A stretch of 64,000 bases of DNA from Cunninghamella blakesleeana (GCA_017871115.1 JAFCIZ010000001.1:6322001-6386000), one strand, 5' to 3'; shown: positions 11,272 to 23,723, counted from the first letter of the stretch. Program-made: numbers and translations. Notes: generated by a model from the letters alone, not told the origin.

Positions 11272-13719
11272 TAGAAAACCTTTTTCCTTCAGTTTCAGAA
11301 TTTAATATGTTACCAAGACAAAAAAGGCAACGTACAATATCAACATCGCCTTCGTTATCATCATTGCCACAGACAAGAGATATGTCAATGACAAGGGAAT
11401 CGTCGGTGGCAAGAGAGACATCGGTTATGAGGGAGCAACCAACCACACGAGAACAAGAAGAATTGGAACATAAACAACTACTATTACAACGACTTCAACA
11501 GCAACAAAATGAAGATATGAAAATTAATATTGATAAGGCTGTTAAAAATGCATTAACCAACCATAAAGAAAAATTAATTAAAGAATTGGAATTAAAGCAA
11601 CTACGAAAAGATCAACAGGAAATTCAGGTAATATAATTACCAACTAAAATAGATTTAATTTTGGAATAGTTTTAATTAAAACCCACACTTACATAAGCAC
11701 GTAATCATACACTCTCTCTTTCTATATATATTTACAGGACTTTTATCGTTGTTTTCTTACAGTAAACTACTTAAAACACCAACTTCAGGATACAACTATA
11801 GAAAACCCAATACAACTTTCTTCAATGGCAGATATTTGTGAAAAGTTAACACATGGACTACGACCTTCTAAAATAACAACAGAAACTGATTCTAAATTTG
11901 ATGCTTTGATTACTGATTTATCTGATTGTATACTTCAAGCTGCAGAGGCTACAGTGAAATCAGCGTTAGTGCAAATATTAGATATTTTAAAATTATTAAT
12001 CAAGTTATGCATCGGAGAAAAAAAGGTATTATAATTTATTTTCTATATTTGATCGATGGATGATATCTTTAAAAATGCATTCATTAATTTTTATCTTATT
12101 ATTATTATTATTATTATTATTATTTACGTATATAATTAGAGTTTAGTATTTGTTCAATTAATCCAAATTTTATATACTTTGGCGATAAATTACAAAGATG
12201 CGACTGCTCTGCTATACCAAGAAATGATTAGATATGAAGAAGAATCTCTTTTATATACCATTGTTAAAGGATTTATTTTAGTCCCTTTGTATAATAATGA
12301 TGATGGGCATCCTGATAAATCGCATATCATACACTCATTACCTGACTTGAAAACTCTGAAAGCTAAAGAAGTCAAGGCTATTTTAAAAGAATATCATTTT
12401 GGGCCCTCTGATAAAAGACTTTTATTAACGAACATTAATTCATGTCAAGCACAAGAAACTGTAGTAAATATTTTGGATATTATTTCGTGCGTATGTTGTA
12501 CCCATATGGTATCTGCAGAAAGGTATTATTTTATTTTTATTTTTATTTAATTTAACTTCTATTTTTATTTTTATATGTGTGTGTTTACATCATAAAATAA
12601 TAATAATAGTAATAATAATTTACTGATATGAACTATGTTCTAGGTTTTTATTTTTATTAGATCAAAATGAATTTATCTCTTTAATATCAACTCGAAAGCC
12701 ATACTCAACTTCAATTAAAGCACTCACTTTATTAAATGTACTTATTGTTTATGGTAAACGGTGACAATAATAATAATGATAATTGTATATATATGGTTAT
12801 GTGAACTTATATAATTGATTTTTAATATATATACAATGTATTATTTTTAGGATCTAGTAATTGGTTATATAAAGAAAAATACCGTCCATTGTTAAAAATG
12901 ATAGCATCTTTTATGATATTGCCTAGGCCGTCTGATCGGTATGAAGTGCAGGTAAAAGATTATATATATTAATAATAATACTATATGTTATAATTGAAAG
13001 GTAACTCTTTACTATCAAGGTATATCTTCTTTTCTTTTCATTTTTTAGTGGTATAAAGCTCGTTTTTTAGCGATTACTATCTTTGAAACCATCATAAGTA
13101 CAATTCCACTCCCTATATCTTTTAATGACACATTTGATATGGTTTTCACATCTTTATTATATATTCTCAATAATGAATGTCTTTGTATACAAAACAGTAA
13201 TAAACCACCTTATCATTCTGTACCTACTAAAGAATCGTAAGTTATATATTAATAGTATTAGTATATTATTAGTGTTAGTATATTATTAGTGCTACTACTA
13301 TTATTATTACGGAATAATTTTATTTATCACAATATTTTGTATTCTTATTTTTATTGTTATTTGTTATTCTTATTGCTATTATTTTTTTTAACAGGGATCA
13401 ACTTCTAATAGATACTATTTCATTAATGAGTAAAACACTTGGTGTGTACCCTGATATTCTTGATTGTGAAGACGGTGATGTTTATATACAAACTCTTGCT
13501 GCATTAAAACGAGCTTCAACAATCATTAATGAAAAATGGTCACCTGATCACGAAGGTAAATTTAAAAAAATACATTTATTGCTATTATTTTCAATATTAT
13601 TATTGTATAAAAGAAAAGGAAGATTACTTATCAAATATTTTTAAAAATTAGCTACCCTTAAGATCCGAGAAATTGGCAAACTGTTACATAAAAGAAGAAA
13701 AATGATGATGGAAACGTAG
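10344..13719 (+). CDS. ATRIP: Probable checkpoint protein ATRIP/Rad26/Ddc2
   Basis: ATRIP proteins carry the checkpoint kinase ATR/Rad3/Mec1 to RPA-coated single-stranded DNA. Eleven exons: 10344-10625, 10774-10902, 10996-11146, 11275-11627, 11738-12025, 12140-12522, 12644-12753, 12851-12951, 13049-13236, 13395-13555, 13652-13719. They keep one frame and give 737 residues, close to ATRIP's size. The start is acidic (EDEYLFNDDILNDELLEVL), like the RPA70N-binding motif of ATRIP and Ddc2. Residues from about 95 to 160 form a coiled coil ending in KEQELESMRAELKESKKK. A basic patch (PRQKRQR) and a Glu/Gln-rich helix follow. The C-terminal half is a helical, HEAT-like array with no catalytic motif. 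Assignment rests on architecture and weak motif likeness, so another coiled-coil/HEAT protein remains possible. Confidence 0.62.
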
Positions 13720-14613
13720 AGCTGGATTCAACGAACTATTTATTACATGTACATTATATTTAAGATTATTGTTAGTATTAGCCATTATTATTATTATTAT
13801 TTCAGTAATACAAATATATATCTGTTTATTTATATAATTATACATTTATTATAACTTGGTATAGATCTTGTAGACACAAGAACCATGTAATTTTCTCCTA
13901 TAAAAAAAAGAGTTAAGAACTATGTACTTACGTATATGGCTCTACAATCCTGTGTGCTATGCTTCACATACATATATTGAATATACTTCAGCTAAATTAA
14001 TAAATCGATCGTATCATTGTTATTTTTTTATTTTACGAATTTAACGATAAATGAAACAATTCAATTACTATGGAAACATGTGTTAAATACAATAAATATG
14101 GTTACCATAAATAAATAAACGCAAGGCTGCAGGTAAATGAATCCTGAATAAAAATTTTCTGTAAAAATGAATATATCGTTAGGTATAATTATTTAAATAA
14201 CACATATTTGTATGAAAACATTATAAAAATATATTAGATTATTAAAATCGAGACAGCTTTTATTAATATATTTACATATATTTTAATGAATTTTCATGCT
14301 TTTCGATCGTGTGGCAAAAAAAAATAATTAAAGGGGCGAATATCTTTAATTTTTATTTTTTTGTTCTATTCTTTTTTTCTGTTTTGTTCTACATATTCTA
14401 TATTCTTATTTTTGTATACTAGCGTTTTTATTAATCTTAGACCAGTAAGCTTAAAAACAAAAAAAAGAAACTTTTATTACATATATAAAAATATTTAATG
14501 AAAAATAAAATAAAAAAAATAGAATCGATTGTACTAATGCTATACTGTTTTTATTGTTATTATTATTGTTATTATTTTTGTTTTTCTTAATCCGCCTTTT
14601 AGCAGAGACACCG
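13720..14613. other. Spacer: ATRIP 3' flank and HSF promoter
   Basis: AT-rich, no gene seen. Close to the right end a splice-acceptor-like TTTTAG (14597-14602) sits 11 bp before the HSF start, so a 5' UTR intron is possible. Confidence 0.5.
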
Positions 14614-16475
14614 ATGTCTGATCAACATCATTCTCCCTCTAAAACAGATCAACGGAAATTATCAATATCATCAGGTGAAAATATTACATTTAGAGTGAAA
14701 CCAACAACCATTCCAGCGTTTATAGAAAAATTGTTCATGTAAATAAAACACAGGTGGATAGATTTGTAAGAGTTATTGTGTGCGCGTGTACGTGTGAACG
14801 TATTGACAGTACATATTCAATAACAACAGCAACAACAGCAACAACAACGATAATAATAATAAAAATAATCGAATAATTTATGTTAACAAAACATTATCAT
14901 TACTACTTTTATTTTTATTGTTTATTGTCATTGTTATAGGATGGTTAATGATCAACGTATAGAAGAGAAAATTTCTTGGTCTGAAAATGGTGAGAGTTTT
15001 ATTGTATATGATATATATGAATTTTCTGAAGCCATTTTACCACAATACTTTAAGCACAATAAATGGTCCAGTTTTGTTAGACAACTTAACAGTAAAGTTA
15101 TACATATAAATATACATATAAATATAAATGTAAATATTTATACTTATAAGTATTAATTTAATAATAATTAACCAATATATTTTTATTATTATTATCATAT
15201 ATGTAGCTTATGGATTTTGCAAAGTAACAGATTATAAAAATGACAACGATAAACAAACTAGCGAATTTAGACATCCCTTATTTTATCGAAATGGTCAGCA
15301 CATTTTACATAAAATTAGACGAAATATGCGAACAAATAGTTTAGAACCAATTTTACCTCAATATAACAATTTACGTAATCCATCTATATCGCTAATTAAT
15401 CAATTCACACCACTACTTATGGTGCATACAATGGCATCAACAGCGACAGCGACAGAAACAACTACAACAGCGAATCATAATAATAGAAATAAGAATAAAA
15501 TTGATGGATCAAGCAACGTATCATTAACAAATTCTTTAAATATAAACGCTAACTTGCATAACCTAACCGACGATGATAATCGGGATGAAGCAAATATAGG
15601 TAAATGTTTAATTGTATGTAGACGAATAGAAAACTTGCAAAATGATATAGAAATGCTTCAGATGGAAATTGCTTCTTTAAAGCAAATTATATATAAGCAA
15701 CATAAGGTGATATCATAAATTATTTAAAATGGAATGATTTCTTGATTTATAAAACTGGAAGTACTGATTTATGTATATATCTACATTTGTACTTATATAT
15801 ATTTTATATTTATAATTGGAAGATTATTGAAAAATTATTAAACCACATACTGCAAAGAATGGATGGTACGCCTCAATCAAGAGATGATGATATTAAAAGG
15901 AGTAAGGCTATAATAAACATATAAATAATGTATTGAATAAATTGAAAATAAAAAGATACAATATATTTATTCTATTTTATTATTTTATTTCTGATGCTTT
16001 TTATTAGTAACTACATATCTAGAATGGATTCAAAAGCATGAACTCTCCGACAGTAAGCTGTTCACTCATTTTTACAATCATGTTTCCTCTGACATTTATT
16101 TTATCGTGCTTTATTTAACTTATATATATTAATATTTTATTTAAATAGTAGCAACAATTTCAAAAAATAATTTACATTTAAAATGTAAGGAATACAATAC
16201 TGGCACTTTTTATAATCGCACCACAAGATTTAATTTAATGGATATCGACGAAAATGAAATTGATTTAAAAATGGTAAAAAAAAAAAATAGTAGTAGTCGT
16301 AATAATAATAATAATTTCTATATGATATATTTAGCTTACTAATTTCCTTTATTTTATTTTTTCTAATATAATTTACTATTAGAATCAAAATAATGACTTC
16401 AACAGAGATGGTACTATTAATAACCAAGAAAAATCGCTAATGCGAACTGCTTCACCTAAAATTTACAGACAATAA
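14614..16475 (+). CDS. HSF1: Heat shock transcription factor
   Basis: Sequence-specific activator that binds nGAAn repeats as a trimer in the nucleus. Exons 14614-14738, 14940-15091, 15207-15706, 15823-15901, 16008-16052, 16149-16273 and 16383-16475 give 372 residues. The HSF DNA-binding domain (about residues 29-130) is clear: IPAFIEKLFM, ISWSENGESFIVYD, ILPQYFKHNKWSSFVRQLN, then YGFCKVTD and FRHPLFYRNGQHILHKIRR. A Thr/Asn-rich linker is followed by a leucine-heptad coiled coil (IENLQNDIEMLQMEIASLKQ), the expected HR-A/B trimerisation helix. The splice between the 'FSSFVRQLN'-type block and YGF is a usual HSF intron position. The protein is short for an HSF and its C-terminal activation region is weak. 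The small exons after 15706 are less certain than the DNA-binding domain. Confidence 0.88.
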
Positions 16476-16808
16476 TTCTGATTATTTTGATAAAGCCGAT
16501 GAAATGACGAATTCAATATTTTTTATATATAAATAAGATTTTTTTATTTATATACTATTTACACACTCATACAAACATATATATATTTATAAAGAGTAGA
16601 AGCTTAGCTCAACATTTAGTAATTATTGCTTTTAAGTTTAGTGTCATTTTTTATCTTATTATTATTATTATTTTCAGATTGAAAATGATCACAGCTATAA
16701 AATTATAGTGAATATAAATCTACCTATAATAAAAAAAAATAATAGTTATAAAAAAAGAAACAGTGATGAAATTTTAAAAATAATAATTATTCATTAAAAT
16801 GATCTTTT
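16476..16808. other. Convergent 3' spacer (HSF and AT-hook gene)
   Basis: About 330 bp of AT-rich sequence between two facing stop codons, with no open frame of interest. It should carry both polyadenylation regions. Confidence 0.5.
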
Positions 16809-17636
16809 TTATTTATTTATTTTATTGTTTTTTTTTCTTCTTTTTGTAGTTTGAGGTCCTATATATAAAGGATTGATCAAATAATCCAAATCAGTATCGG
16901 TTTTTTTTAAGCAAGTCAAACAAACAAAAATATTTTTTTTCCCAACAACCGGTTCCAACCTTTTTGGAAGTGACCGAATGGTCATGGTTATATGACAATA
17001 TTGACTATCCATTGGTGCTCCATTTGATTTGAACCCTTTTGGTGGCCTTCCGCGGCGAGGGATACTTTGTGTTACTGCCTTGATCATTTCTTGAGAAGCG
17101 ATAGTGGTAGGTGAACTCATGGATGGTGAGGATGCCAGTGATAGTAATGATGAAGGTGATGGAGAAATTGAAAGTATTTGGCTGATATTTGAATTATATT
17201 TTCGATAGTAAATATGTTTTGGATGTTCACATATACCAACTCGATTGTTACTGTTGATTTTATTGCGTTTTATTTTCTTGGATTCTAATGATGATGACGA
17301 CGATGACGATGACGATAATGATGGTGATGATAATGAATGAAATTGGAAACTAGGTAGTATTGGTAATGGAATATTAAATTCATCAATTAATACATCTAAA
17401 TTATTAGCTGGAAGATATATTGTATTATTATTATTATTAAATAAATAATTATTATGAAACTTATCTTCATTAGTGCTCATATAATGAATAGTGTTGTTAT
17501 CAACGTTGATATTGTTATTTTGTAATGTATAGGATACAGAATTTGCATGGCAATCAACGTTGTTTAAAGAAGAAACTGGATATGAGCAAAAAGAAAAAGG
17601 AATAATAGATTGGTTGTTATAAGTTGGAAATGACAT
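16809..17636 (-). CDS. Uncharacterised AT-hook protein, Ser/Asn-rich
   Basis: Single-exon frame of 275 residues; I do not recognise a family. The N-terminal 185 residues are rich in Asn and Ser with long homopolymeric runs. Near residues 192-199 lies RRGRPPKG, an AT-hook core that binds the minor groove of AT-rich DNA. After it comes the most complex part: QYCHITMTIRSLPKRLEPVV, then a CLTC pair (FVCLTCLKK) and a basic tail KRRKKNNK that could be a nuclear signal. A lone Cys-His pair (GICEHPKH) lies upstream of the hook. This suggests a nuclear DNA-binding protein, which is inference. It is transcribed away from the Tpa1 gene, sharing a 331-bp promoter region. The absence of introns is unusual here. 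Confidence 0.65.
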   Translation of the reverse strand: MSFPTYNNQSIIPFSFCSYPVSSLNNVDCHANSVSYTLQNNNINVDNNTIHYMSTNEDKFHNNYLFNNNNNTIYLPANNLDVLIDEFNIPLPILPSFQFHSLSSPSLSSSSSSSSSLESKKIKRNKINSNNRVGICEHPKHIYYRKYNSNISQILSISPSPSSLLSLASSPSMSSPTTIASQEMIKAVTQSIPRRGRPPKGFKSNGAPMDSQYCHITMTIRSLPKRLEPVVGKKNIFVCLTCLKKTDTDLDYLINPLYIGPQTTKRRKKNNKINK

Positions 17637-17967
17637 TTTTTAAGTAAACAGTTGAAAAACAGACTCTCAAAAAAGTAAAATTTTTATTTATATACTTTTT
17701 TTCATCAAACGCTGATAAAAATGATATTCAATCTTAACTTGTACTAAACTTGTAATATTGATCGATAAAATATAAATGATTTTTTTCCATGTGATTTTTT
17801 ATTTTTAAAAGGCAAAGATAAACTCCAGTTTTTTTTTTTTAAAAAATTTGTTTTTTCTGCATAATTTTTTTCACCGTAAACATATTCAAGCTCAGTTTTT
17901 TAAAAAAAATTTTTTTCGCTTTTCTATTTTTTTTTTATTTTTTTAATCTCGCAATCATAGAACAATA
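17637..17967. promoter_or_regulatory. Divergent promoter, AT-hook gene and TPA1
   Basis: 331 bp between two outward-facing start codons, dominated by T and A runs. No specific factor site can be named with confidence. Confidence 0.5.
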
Positions 17968-19770
17968 ATGTCTCCACAAAAAGATACAGAACGTGATACT
18001 AAACGTGCACGTCTCGATTCACAAAAAGAGAATTTCCATTCTGGTTTACTTGAAGATAGTACAATAGAAAAGATCCATTCTGCTTTCCAAACTTCCAAAC
18101 CATACCTCCACTGTAAAATAGAAGCACTTGTCAATGATAATTTACTCCGTTCTGTACGCAAAGAAATATTAGAAAATCTTCATTTTACTGTCAAGGAAAC
18201 AGATATTTATAAAGTCTTTCAAACTGGTGATTTAGCCAATTTAGATGGTTTACCTTCTGATGAACTTGAAAAGTTATATAATTTATTTAAACTTCGTAAC
18301 GCATTATACTCTCAAGAATTCCGTGATTTTATCTCCTCTGTCACCAATTGTGGCCCTTTATCTGGCTCTAAAACTGATATGAGTATCAACAGTTACAATG
18401 AAGGGTGTCATTTATTAAACCACGATGATGTGATTGGAACAAGGCGTGTATCTTATATTTTATACCTGACTGATCCTGATCAACCTTGGAATCCAAAGGA
18501 CGGTGGTGCCCTTGAACTTTATCCTGTGATTGAAAAAGGAATTCCTGCAACAGAGCCTACTGTTATTATCCCTCCTCAATGGAATCAATTTGTAATGTTT
18601 ACTGTACAACCTGGCCATTCTTTTCATTCTGTTGAAGAAGTAGTTCCCCAAGGTAAACCAAGACTTTCTATCTCTGGTTGGTTCCATATTCCTCAAGAAG
18701 GTGAGGTTGGTTATAATCCTTTGGTTGAAGAAGGTCAAGCTAAATCATCTTTAGAACAACTTCAAGAAGTAAGTCATTTTTTCTTTTTTATTAAAAAATA
18801 ATTAATAATAAACACACTAAAGAAAGGGAAAAGAAATAAGAATATTGATTTATTATTGTTATTTTTTTAGACAGATTCAAGTGATAACTTTACAAAATAT
18901 AAAACATCATTAGAGGAAAATGCAACAGAAGGATTAACAGAAGAGGATTTAAAATCATTAGCTGAATGGATGAATCCAAGTTATTTAGACATGTCAATGT
19001 TATCACAAATTTCTGAAAGATTTTTAGATGAATCAGCCGTACAATTAAAGGATATTTTAAATAATGAATTATACAATAATATTAAGGAAGCAATACTGGA
19101 AACGGATGAAAAAGATGGATTTGGAAAAAACGCAATGGTACCTCATGGTACAGGTACTCACCATGGAAAATGGATATGCCATGGCCCACCTCATAAACAT
19201 CGTTATATGATTTTAGATAATACTAAAAATGTGGATGATGATGAGAAAACTAGTTCATTATTCAGCAATCTCCAAGAAAAATTCGAAAGTGAACCTTTTA
19301 GACATTGGATTGCTGTTGTGACACAGCTTTTACCACTTGGCTATAGAGGCAATGCAAGAAGATTTAGACCTGGACATGACTATACTTTAGCAACAACCAA
19401 TACAAGGGGTCAAGGAGTTTTAGATGTGACATTATGTATTGCTATTTCATCAGCTACTCAAAATGGAAAGGATGATACAGAGGACCATTGGGAAAGTGGG
19501 GAATTTGGCGGTTACGAATGTTATATGGCTCCACATGAAGAAGAAGAAGATCCTGCTACTTATAAAGCTGCTGATGAAGATGGTGCTCTTTTAACAATGC
19601 CTGCTGGTGAAAATGAATTGGCTTTAGTTTTGAGAGATGAAGGTGTGATGCGATTTATTAAATATGTTAGCGCAAGAGCTCCAGGTTCTCGGTGGGATGT
19701 GGCTTTTGAATATGATTTACCAGAAGAAAATGACGATGATGAAGAGAAAGAAGAAAATAAAGATGATTAA
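17968..19770 (+). CDS. TPA1: Prolyl 3,4-dihydroxylase Tpa1/Ofd1/OGFOD1
   Basis: An Fe(II)/2-oxoglutarate dioxygenase that hydroxylates a proline of ribosomal protein uS12 (Rps23) and affects translation termination accuracy; Ofd1 in fission yeast also controls Sre1 turnover. Exons 17968-18768 and 18871-19770 give 567 residues. The N-terminal catalytic domain has the iron ligands in LLNHDDVIG (H152, D154) and FHSVEEV (H220), and the 2-oxoglutarate arginine in GKPRLSISGW (R232). The C-terminal half is the inactive second double-stranded beta-helix typical of the family, introduced by GLTEEDLKSLAEWMNPSYL. The protein ends in an Asp/Glu/Lys-rich tail. All catalytic residues are present, so an active enzyme is expected. 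Confidence 0.95.
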
Positions 19771-20305
19771 TAAGAAAAAGAATTTCTTTTACATTATTTT
19801 ATTTATTTATTAGCATTGCATTATTATTATTTTTATTAGATATATTTATATTTTAATTCCTCCTCTTTAAATAATAAATAAAATTGTATAGGTTAAATAT
19901 TCTATTTAAAAAATAGCAAGCGTGGAATCGATATGCCAGCTGAATTTTAAAAAATCTAAACTTTAAAAAAAGAATTTTTTTTTTTTTAGCTTCTTTCTTG
20001 TACTTTTTTTTTCCTGTACACTTTTATTATTTTATTTTAATATCTTTCTTTAATAAATGGAGGTAAATATATAAAAATATAAATAGGTAAAGAAAGGAAG
20101 TAAAATTAAACCAATGATATCTTATTTTACTCTATTGACATATTCAAAAGTACGAGTATTCCCGACAATCAGATTATGATAATGGGTAATATAATAGAAA
20201 GTAGTTTATTTAAACATATTATATACTTAACAACGCTCTAAGCCAAGTATATTTTAGTTCTAATCAGCTTTTTAATATTCAAAATATTTATATTTATATG
20301 TAGCG
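19771..20305. other. Spacer holding the unresolved GTR2 5' end
   Basis: AT-rich. It must contain the first coding exon of the RagC-like gene, but no candidate ATG plus donor fits the downstream phase cleanly. ATG GAG followed by GTAAAT at 20057 is the most attractive signal, yet it is in the wrong phase for the acceptor before 20306. Confidence 0.5.
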
Positions 20306-20575
20306 ACTATATTGATGATAATATTGTCTCCGATAAGCCAAGAATCTTACTAATGGGGCTTCAAAGGTAAACACACAAACATATAAGCAAAATAAAAAAA
20401 TATAAATAGATAACAATGATACTTACTATATGATATGCTTTATATATATACCTTCTATTTCCAACTATATAGAAGCGGAAAGTCTAGTATTCAACGTGTT
20501 GTTTTTGGAAAAATGCCACCTAATGATACACTTTATCTTGAAAGTACAACAAAAATTCAAAAAGAAGATATAACG

Positions 20576-20622
<47 letters not shown>

Positions 20623-22163
20623 TATGCTACTATTTAAAGAGGGTTAAAGAAAATGGGTTCGTAGAAATTAATATAGTTATATTTATTAATATGTATTTTT
20701 TTTTTATAATATTGTATGGACATATTTTATTTATAGACGATCTTTCATAGATTTTCAAATATGGGATTTTCCGGGACATAATAATTATATTGACCCAAAT
20801 TATGAATCGCATGATATATTTAATTCTGTGGGTGCATTGATTTTTGTTATTGATGCTCAAGATGATTATAGTGAAGCCTTGAATCGGTTATTTTATACAG
20901 TAACTAGTGCCTATAAAATCAACCCAAATATTACGTTCGAGGTGTTATTACATAAAGTTGATGGATTATCTGATGATTATAAAATTGGTAATATAAATAT
21001 TTAGTTAAATATATATAAGTATATAAGATTATAAATTAAAATTTATAGATATTAATATTATTATAATCATAATTATCATTATACTTGAATTTATTAATAT
21101 ATTAGATACACAAAGAGACGTACAACAGCGGATGAGTGATGCGCTACAAGACGCTGAATGTGATAATATTCATTTATCATATTATCTTACAAGTATATAT
21201 GATCACTCAATTTATGAAGCTTTTAGTAAAATCATCCAAAAGCTTATTAGAGAATTACCAACCTTAGAAAATTTACTTAATGTATTATGCTCGGTAATAA
21301 ACATAAATATATAAACAAGTATATACCATTTAATAATCTATAATTAAACACTTCATCTACATATATACATGGTTTTTTATTTTATTTTATTTATTTTAAA
21401 AAAAGAATTCTGGTATAGATAAAGCTTATTTATTTGATACCCTTACCAAAGTATATATAGCAACGGATAGTTCACCTGTGGATATGCAATCTTATGAATT
21501 ATGTAGTGATATGATTGATGTGGTTATAGATATTGAATGTATTTATGGGTAAAATGAATAATATATACATATGAAACCATGTTCAAAAATAAATAAATAA
21601 ATAAATAATAATCAATAATTGAGTGACTCATGATGATACATTATGATAGAATTACGGATCGAACACAAAATTCCACACCCAATGGACCTAATATATTACC
21701 TGATGAATATGAAACTACACAATTAATACAATCGCCAGTATCTGACGATTTGAATATCCCACCATTATCCAAAACTTCTGACTCTTTTGAAAATAACCAT
21801 TCAGAATATGAAAATAACTCGGATGATACTCAACAGGAACCTTCTCCAGAAAACGAAGCATACAGTTTAATTAAGTTAGATAATGGCGACGTTTTATATA
21901 TGCGCGAAGTGAATAGGTAATTATTAATATAGATGATAATAACACTTTTTATTCATTTATTCATTAATTTATAACATTATTTTTTGTTTTTATTCATTAG
22001 ACTTTTAGTATTAATATGTTTATTACGTCAAGAAAACTTTGAAAAGCACGGACTGATTGATTATAATTTTCAATGTTTTAAAGAAGCTGTTACTGAAGTC
22101 TTTGAATTTTCACAAAAAAGAAATATTCAACAAGCTCGACTTGCAAATAATCCTAATAATTGA
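20305..22163 (+). CDS. GTR2: RagC/RagD-type GTPase (Gtr2), 5' exon not resolved
   Basis: Partner of RagA/Gtr1 on the vacuole or lysosome; the pair signals amino-acid supply to TORC1. Exons: about 20305-20366, 20473-20574, 20737-20987, 21106-21293, 21406-21548, 21650-21916, 22001-22163. The GTPase domain begins with [20 protein letters not shown] (P-loop) and continues with WDFPGH, VIDAQDD and HKVDGLSDD. The RagC hallmark [18 protein letters not shown] block and [14 protein letters not shown] follow in the roadblock-type C-terminal domain. Between IDIECIYG and [19 protein letters not shown] lies an insertion of about 65 acidic, Ser/Asn/Pro-rich residues, longer than in animal RagC. Identity is firm. 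Only the start codon is missing from this model. Confidence 0.92.
20579..20616. repeat. (TA)n microsatellite in GTR2 intron
   Basis: An uninterrupted TA run of about 38 bp beginning just inside the intron donor that follows the P-loop exon. Confidence 0.9.
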
Positions 22164-22418
22164 ATTATTTTTTCTTTGTTTTTTTTTAAAAAAAGAAATT
22201 CTTTATTCTTCTCCAAAAAATAGATACTTAATTTAATAAAATGTATTATGTTTTTAAATCTCAATATTATTATTTTGTCCTTATAAAAAACAGGCGCAGC
22301 TTTATTTATACGTGGCGGAAAAATTAAAATCCGCAGTAATTAACGTATAAAATTTAAATTTTTTTCAATTTTTTTACCTCTATTCTTTTTTTATTAAAAC
22401 AATTTAGTATATAACAAA

Positions 22419-23412
22419 ATGACTAAAGCAAAATTACCTGAACGATTACCAAAACTCATAGTCTTTGATTTAGATAAAACACTATGGAACGTTTGGGTAA
22501 ATTTTCTTAAAAATAAAAATTAGAATAAATCAATAAAAGTTTGTTTTTCATTGATATTAATCTTGTTTCACTTTTTTTTTTTATTTAGATCGATTTTACT
22601 GAAGGTAAAAACAGAATTAGACCAATTTAATAAACAAACATAGTTATATGTATGCTCATACTCACAATTACACATACTTTTATTTATATACCTGTAAAAT
22701 ATTCTCCATTATAGGCCCACCCTTTACGTATGACAAAGAAACCAATACCATGTTTGACAAGTAAGAATGATATTATGTTACCTCTATGCAAATATTTATT
22801 TATATTATATATGCACTTGACAAAAATTTATTTAATTTTCATTTTTGTTTTATAATTATTGCTACTATTGTCATTTAAATAATAGATATAATCAACCTTT
22901 TGGATTATTTAAACATATTGCAGAGATATTTACTATGATAAAAAGTTTTTCTGATACAAAAATCGCTATTGCCTCTAGAAGTACTACACCTGATTGGTAA
23001 ATAGTGTTGATATAATATATGTTTATATTTGTATGCATGTATATATATTTTTCTGTATTCAAATTAATTATACTATGTTATATATATATATATATATAGG
23101 GCATTGATGGCATTAAAAACATTTCAGGTTCCTGAATTAGGTTGCAGTTTAATTGATTTAATAGACTATATTGAAATATATCCTGCACAAAAGACACAGC
23201 ATTTTACTGAAATCCAACAAGCCTCTGGCATTCCATATGAAGAAATGTTATTTTTTGATGATGAACGTAGAAACGCTGTAGTCAAAAATCTTGGAGTCCA
23301 TTTTGTTTTGTTAGATCCCTCAAAAGGTGTCACCTTAGATAAATTTATGTCGGCCTTACAATTATTCGAAAAAAATGCAACAATGAAACAAACAACTTTA
23401 CAATTTAAATAA
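22419..23412 (+). CDS. MDP1: Magnesium-dependent phosphatase 1 (HAD superfamily)
   Basis: MDP-1 enzymes are HAD phosphatases acting on protein phosphotyrosine in vitro and on sugar or glycation-damaged phosphates. Exons 22419-22496, 22589-22604, 22715-22760, 22886-22996 and 23100-23412 give 187 residues. HAD motif I is FDLDKT with D17 (nucleophile) and D19 (acid/base). Motif II is IAIASRST near residue 77, and the motif IV acidic pair is in MLFFDDERRN. The second exon is only 16 nt, but reading frame and family sequence (LWNVWIDFTEGPPF) require it. The gene follows GTR2 head to tail with a spacer of about 255 bp. Confidence 0.92.
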
Positions 23413-23723
23413 CAACTTAGAAGAGTAATACGTATTACCAAAATAAGAAAATAACACAACAAACAAATTATATATTTATTATAATCCAATGGAATATTTT
23501 ACCGTTAACGCTAATAATGAATAATATATACATATTATTATCATTACGATGAACCTTAAAGAAAACAAAAGTTAAATAAAATAAATATTAGTTACTTCGT
23601 TTTGCCTAGGATGATTAATTTATATTTAAAAGCAATTTTTTATTTTTATTTTTTATTTTTTTAACATTTATTTTTATTTTTACACTTTATTTTAATACAT
23701 AAATAAATTAATATCAACCAAAA
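23413..23723. other. Spacer between MDP1 and ECM33-like gene
   Basis: 311 bp of AT-rich sequence ending in a T-rich tract before the next start. No gene seen. Confidence 0.5.
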
